Assembly (NCBI GenBank): GCA_942493075.1
Contig: OW818681.1
Span: 4,526,001-4,590,000 of the forward strand
DNA from: JBBQYD01 sp942493075
GTDB taxonomy: Bacteria > Verrucomicrobiota > Verrucomicrobiia > Limisphaerales > UBA8199
Direction: 5' to 3'
Length of the DNA stretch: 64,000 nucleotides
This document shows positions 59,869 through 64,000 of this stretch, one piece after another; position 1 is the first letter of the stretch; every line of letters starts with the position of its first letter. The position numbers were made by a program, and so were the translations under genes. The notes beneath the pieces are model-generated. The model worked only from the letters and a program-made list of their open reading frames with translations. It searched no databases and had not been told where the DNA came from.

Positions 59869-62800
59869 CTACGGATAGACCAGGCGGTAAAAGACGCTCC
59901 CGGATGCTTTGTCGATGCTGAGTATCACCCGGTTCGTTTCTTGTGATCCTGGCACGGTGGCCCAGTTGTTTGTCAAGCCGGTAGCCAGCGAGTTGGTTTG
60001 CGCTTCCAGGCGCCAGCCCGTGTGGTCGGTCGGCCAGGAGAACTCAAGCCCGTTCGCGCTCACCTGGTAAATCAGTGGCACCGGAATGTTCGAGGTCGGT
60101 GCGCCCACCGTGATCGTGCCGTCCACATTGAGCTTGGATACATCCCATCCCATGGAAGGGTCTAGCGCAGGCAGCACGTAATTCGTGAAGCTGCCTGAAA
60201 TGGCAGCCGCGTCGAACAGGTTGAAGGTGTCACCCATCTGAAGGGCTTCACCAAGGTTAGTCACCACCAGCGTACCGCCCAAGGTCAGGTTGGCAGCCAC
60301 AGCCAGGAGATCCGCAATGGGAGCGTTGGTGCGGTCGATTTGCAGGGCGGTAACGCCATTTAAGGTCAGGTTGTTGGCGAAGCTCAGCCTGCTGATCTCC
60401 GCCCCGCTGGCTCCGCTGCCCGCGCGAACCTCACCATCGACGATCACAGAACCCTGGATCATGCCTTCGCCCCTCAGGACAGAGTTGGTAGCAACTGTAA
60501 AAGAAGGCACAGCGGCGATATTCAGGATGGCATTGGTCCAAACATCGAAGCCGGTCGAGTTCGCCACGGAGGCAGTTGCCGTGAGCAACAAGGTCCCTTC
60601 CCGAACGGTGGTCGGTCCGGTAAATGTGCTCTGGGCAGTCAGGGTCCATGTATTCGCGCCCCGTTTCACAAGTCGCGGGATACTCGAGCCGTTATTGGTG
60701 ATGGCGCCGTTAAGGAACCCCGGTGCGGCACCGCTCAGGATCAGATCCCGACCGGTTGAATTCGCGGTGACGTTCCCGTTCAGGGTCAGACTGCCGGCTT
60801 CTGAAACGAACTCCGAAGAACCGCCGCCGCTGGTCAGCGTGATAAGCCCGTTAACAACGTTGTTGCCTCCGATATTTCTCATTGCGACGTGGCCGATTGC
60901 CCAATCGGTTGCATCCGCATTCGCGCTGGTGGCAAAGGCAATCACGCTCGGTATTTGGATGTTGCCATCCAATTGGAGCTCACCGCGAACGATGTTGGCT
61001 ACCTTGTTGGTGTTGCCGAAGCCATAGCTGTTCTTCAACAGGATGATTCCACCGGCCTCGCCGGAGGTTCCCGTGCCTGTGTTGATGTTGCCGGTGAAGC
61101 TGTTGCTCACAGTGATAGTTAGTACGCCAAATTCTCCACGTTTGGTCAGTGCACCAGTGCCGCTGATCTCGGCGCTATTTGTAAAGTTAGCCGATGAGTT
61201 GAAGAGCAGCGTACCGTTGTTCACGATCGGCAAATTGGGGATGCTCCCGTCGGCATTGGCCGGCCCGCTGCCAACCTGGAGAGTGCCCGCATTGATAAAG
61301 GTCCCACCCGTCCAGCTATTGTCGATTGCAGAGAGGATGAGGGTGCCCGTGTTTACCTTGGTCAGGCTGCCAACCCCTTGAACAGTGCCTGCCAAAGTAA
61401 TGTTGACCGTGGGATCCACGATCAGCCCGCCCGGCAAGTTGGTGACGGCACCATCGTATCGGAACGGATTGCCAATAACCCGCAGCGTTCCGCCACTTGA
61501 GACGAGGGGCGCAGTGATTGACCCTATCGTGTAATTTTCGAGCAAGATGGTATTGGTATTGAGCTGGATATATCCGAAGCCATTCATGTTACACCGAGTG
61601 AGAGCCAGGATGCCTCCCTGTATGTCGATGCGTCCGTCTCCACTGACTTCCGTATCGACCAGGCCGATCTGGTTTGGTCCGACCTTCGTGAGCGTAAAGT
61701 TGCCCAGACTCAATACGCCTGAGAACGTGGATGAACCGAGAGGGCCTCTCAGGTCCCAACGGCTAGATCCGCCAATTGCAGCATCGCCGGCTAGCGCGAT
61801 GGTGGACAAGGCGTTTTGCTGAGCTCCAGCAGTGTTAATCACTGCTCCGGTGCTGTTCAACCCCATGCCGGAGATGGTGATCGCTTCGCTGAACTGATAA
61901 AGGGCCTGGCCGTTGAGGTCCAAGGTACCACCACTGACCGTAGTTGGGCCGGAGTTGGAGGCACCTAATGCGGTATTGCGTCCTAACTTCAAAACGCCTT
62001 GCAGAATGTTGATAGCTCCTTCATAGGCGTTGTTGTCACCGCTTAAGGTCACGGTGCTCGTCCCCTGCTTAACCAGCAACCCGGTAGTAACTCCCAACGG
62101 GTTAATTAGTTGCCCACCGAACTGCATATCCGCTGATGGGTTCAGTGCCAGAGTGCCACCCGTCAGGGAGACAACTCCCCCGAAAGTGCTGAGGGGGCTG
62201 TTAACATTGAAGGAGCCCCCATCGATTGAAATGGAGCCAAAAAGGTTCTCCCCACCGGCCAGGTTGATGCTGCCCTGAGTGAGAGCGGTCTCGCCAGCCA
62301 CTGTAATCCCTGCATTGCCGATTGTGAGTGATCCCGCGCCATTTTTGGTAAGGCTCCCGGCAGCGATCGTGCCTGGACCACTGAATGTATAATTAAGTGT
62401 AGAATTATCGACTGTCATGGCTGCGGGCTGAACCATGCCATTAACGCTGACAGATCCCACGCTCGCATCGTCATTGAACGTGACATTATCTCCCAGGAAG
62501 AAAATGTCCGGAGTCGTCCCTTTGAGCCAGTTAGCCACACCTTTGGTGTCCCACACGTTGGGATTACCGGCGGTGCCGCCTTCCCAGAACAAGCTGGCAG
62601 AGGCGCCGCTGCCCGAAACAGTGACTTGAATCGTATTCCCAACAATGGAAGGAGTGAACGCATACCTGGAATCGCTGGTGACCTCCAGATTGGCAGTTCC
62701 GCCGACAAGAGCGCCGCTAAACTGGAACAGCGTATAGGGTGACGTGTTATCGAGCGTTGCCAGTGGAGCGATTTTTATCTTGTTAACTCCCGCCAGGTTG

Positions 62801-64000
62801 AGGTTCCCGGCCACTTCCACAAGGTCGCTATCAATTCCCACCAAAGCAGGATTAGCCCCGAGTTCAAAGAGGTTATCCGAGCCGTTCAGGGCCAGGTTGT
62901 TACTAAACGTCAGCACGCCCGCGCTGGCTCCTGGCACCAACCCGGCGCCATTTTGAGCGGTCAAATCGCCTAGAATCACGCCGCGCCCGCCTAGTTTCTG
63001 ATTGGCAGCCAGGGTATAGCTTCCGATATCCACTACATCCAGCACACCTGTGGAGGTCAGTGCGCCGAGGGTTATTCTCGGGCTGGTTGCAATCGAACCA
63101 TCGGCCGACAGCTTCAGGCCGCCATTCTGCACCACGGTTTCGCCCGTGTAAGTGCTCGGAACGGTCAGCATGAGAGTGCCCGTATTGCTCTTAATCAAAT
63201 CGCCAGGACCAGTGATTGCGTTGCTCAGAGTCAGCATGACATTGGTCACGCCGGATGCAGTCATGATGTCGAACACGGTCGCAGGCAATCCGCTGACCAC
63301 CGGTGCGGTCAGGTAGGTTGCGTTGCCACCCACGCGCAGGGTGCCACCCGCAAACTCGATCGTTTTCGCGATTGATCCTGTAGAGGAGTTCTCCAAGAAA
63401 ACGACGTTGGTGTAAGCCCGGATACTTCCAGCCCCGCCGAGGATTGAACGGGTGAGCCCGAGCATGCCCTGCTGGAGCTCAATCGTGCCCGCGTTGGTCA
63501 CAACGCTATCCACAATTGAGAACTGTGCCGCCCCGCCTTTGGTCAGCGTATGGCCATTCAAATCCAAGCGTCCAGAGAAACTGCCTGAGCCACTCGGCCC
63601 ACGCAAATCCCAGCGCGCCGCAGTGGTAATCAACGTATCGTCCGTCAGGGACAGGAAGCGAATGGCATTATTCTGAGCCGGGCCAGTGTTAACAATGGCG
63701 CCCTGGTTGGTGTAACCGGTTCCTCCCACAGTGATCGACTCCCCGGGATTGTAGAATGACGAGCCAAAGATATCCAGGGTTGCCCCACTGGAGATCGTGG
63801 TTCCGCCGTTGGTTCCGCCCAATGCCGACCCGTTGATAGTGCGGAGCACACCAGCCTCTACGGCAACTCCGCCCAGAAAATCATTTGCGTTGCTGATGGT
63901 CAGCATACTCGCTCCTCGTTTCACGAGCGACGTGCCGCCGCTCAGACGGCCTGAACCGCCGAAAGTGTAATTACGGTCGGCAGCATCGACCGTCACGCCG
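59869..64000 (-). CDS. Autotransporter-associated beta-strand repeat protein, C-terminal part (cut by window edge)
   Basis: The frame runs open to the window edge, giving at least 1,375 residues. It consists of repeats built on 'LTKxGxGxLxLxxxN.Y.G...v..G.L.lg', each a turn of a right-handed beta helix (for example LTKNGAGSLTIGNA; LVKQGTSTVTLSGDNNAYEG; LVKRGANTWTLTAQSTFTGP). The family is abundant in Verrucomicrobia and Planctomycetes and seems to lie on the cell surface or be secreted. The C-terminus (YQVSANGLEFSWPTDHTGWR...VFYRLVYP) has the Ig/FN3-like final domain ending in FYRL, comparable to that of the amidase at 52331. Its N-terminal signal peptide must lie outside the window. Confidence 0.88.
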   Translation of the reverse strand, partial: GVTVDAADRNYTFGGSGRLSGGTSLVKRGASMLTISNANDFLGGVAVEAGVLRTINGSALGGTNGGTTISSGATLDIFGSSFYNPGESITVGGTGYTNQGAIVNTGPAQNNAIRFLSLTDDTLITTAARWDLRGPSGSGSFSGRLDLNGHTLTKGGAAQFSIVDSVVTNAGTIELQQGMLGLTRSILGGAGSIRAYTNVVFLENSSTGSIAKTIEFAGGTLRVGGNATYLTAPVVSGLPATVFDIMTASGVTNVMLTLSNAITGPGDLIKSNTGTLMLTVPSTYTGETVVQNGGLKLSADGSIATSPRITLGALTSTGVLDVVDIGSYTLAANQKLGGRGVILGDLTAQNGAGLVPGASAGVLTFSNNLALNGSDNLFELGANPALVGIDSDLVEVAGNLNLAGVNKIKIAPLATLDNTSPYTLFQFSGALVGGTANLEVTSDSRYAFTPSIVGNTIQVTVSGSGASASLFWEGGTAGNPNVWDTKGVANWLKGTTPDIFFLGDNVTFNDDASVGSVSVNGMVQPAAMTVDNSTLNYTFSGPGTIAAGSLTKNGAGSLTIGNAGITVAGETALTQGSINLAGGENLFGSISIDGGSFNVNSPLSTFGGVVSLTGGTLALNPSADMQFGGQLINPLGVTTGLLVKQGTSTVTLSGDNNAYEGAINILQGVLKLGRNTALGASNSGPTTVSGGTLDLNGQALYQFSEAITISGMGLNSTGAVINTAGAQQNALSTIALAGDAAIGGSSRWDLRGPLGSSTFSGVLSLGNFTLTKVGPNQIGLVDTEVSGDGRIDIQGGILALTRCNMNGFGYIQLNTNTILLENYTIGSITAPLVSSGGTLRVIGNPFRYDGAVTNLPGGLIVDPTVNITLAGTVQGVGSLTKVNTGTLILSAIDNSWTGGTFINAGTLQVGSGPANADGSIPNLPIVNNGTLLFNSSANFTNSAEISGTGALTKRGEFGVLTITVSNSFTGNINTGTGTSGEAGGIILLKNSYGFGNTNKVANIVRGELQLDGNIQIPSVIAFATSANADATDWAIGHVAMRNIGGNNVVNGLITLTSGGGSSEFVSEAGSLTLNGNVTANSTGRDLILSGAAPGFLNGAITNNGSSIPRLVKRGANTWTLTAQSTFTGPTTVREGTLLLTATASVANSTGFDVWTNAILNIAAVPSFTVATNSVLRGEGMIQGSVIVDGEVRAGSGASGAEISRLSFANNLTLNGVTALQIDRTNAPIADLLAVAANLTLGGTLVVTNLGEALQMGDTFNLFDAAAISGSFTNYVLPALDPSMGWDVSKLNVDGTITVGAPTSNIPVPLIYQVSANGLEFSWPTDHTGWRLEAQTNSLATGLTNNWATVPGSQETNRVILSIDKASGSVFYRLVYP

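Noticed and set aside
60290..61027. Plus-strand frame of 245 codons within the repeat protein
   Set aside because: Antisense of the beta-strand repeats; regular composition of the repeats keeps it open.

Overview
The window looks like a chromosomal segment of a Verrucomicrobiota-type bacterium, probably from the Pedosphaerales/Limisphaerales side. This is inferred from gene content and style, not from a search. The pointers are a giant secreted protein of autotransporter-associated beta-strand repeats, secreted proteins ending in a '...FYRL' domain, a Tat-exported Gfo/Idh/MocA oxidoreductase, secreted glycoside hydrolases, and a dcw cluster ending in a very divergent ftsZ.

Layout. 1-321 is the start of pilT on the minus strand. 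322-2277 holds an orphan gene of unknown function between two copies of an imperfect 45-bp direct repeat, then tRNA-Leu(UAG). 2293-14592 is a 12.3-kb Mu-type transposable element. It has 19-bp terminal repeats (two tandem copies at the right end), a likely 5-bp target duplication (ACTTT), a repressor-type control region, a leftward block of small genes, and a rightward block with capsid, protease and a short tape-measure-like protein, followed by a MuA/TnsB-type transposase and a MuB/TnsC-type ATPase. No terminase, portal, sheath or lysis gene is visible. The element sits in the last codons of a secreted glycosidase gene and supplies its present stop codon. 14588-24904 is ordinary chromosome: glycosidase, oxidoreductase, SurA-like chaperone, pdxA, ptsN-like gene, glycosyltransferase, secreted zinc peptidase, cobalamin adenosyltransferase, RibD-type reductase and queA.

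24905-41322 is the division and cell-wall (dcw) cluster, all on the plus strand: mraZ, unknown, rsmH, ftsL-like, ftsI, murF, mraY, a murD relic, a LysM protein, ftsW, murG, murB, ddl, ftsQ, ftsA, ftsZ. It begins at a promoter carrying four GTGG boxes at exact 10-bp spacing and ends at a strong hairpin terminator. murE and murC are absent from their usual places. murD survives only as a short frame keeping its C-terminal motif. FtsZ lacks the usual T7-loop Asn and Asp.

41403-64000 holds msrA, an unknown gene, a large FAD/Fe-S/CCG oxidoreductase, a ROK kinase, a tandem pair of thymidylate-kinase-like proteins (one with Lys replaced by Arg in the P-loop), a three-gene operon of an MBL-fold hydrolase with two unknown proteins, a GH10 xylanase, a multidomain secreted amidase, an unknown exported protein, a stand-alone CoaB-like protein, glgB, and the C-terminal 1,375 residues of the beta-strand repeat protein.

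The best candidates for something undescribed are the minimal Mu-type element with virion genes, the dcw cluster with its murD relic and divergent FtsZ, and the MBL three-gene operon. Assignments rest on reading the translated sequence. No database search was possible.
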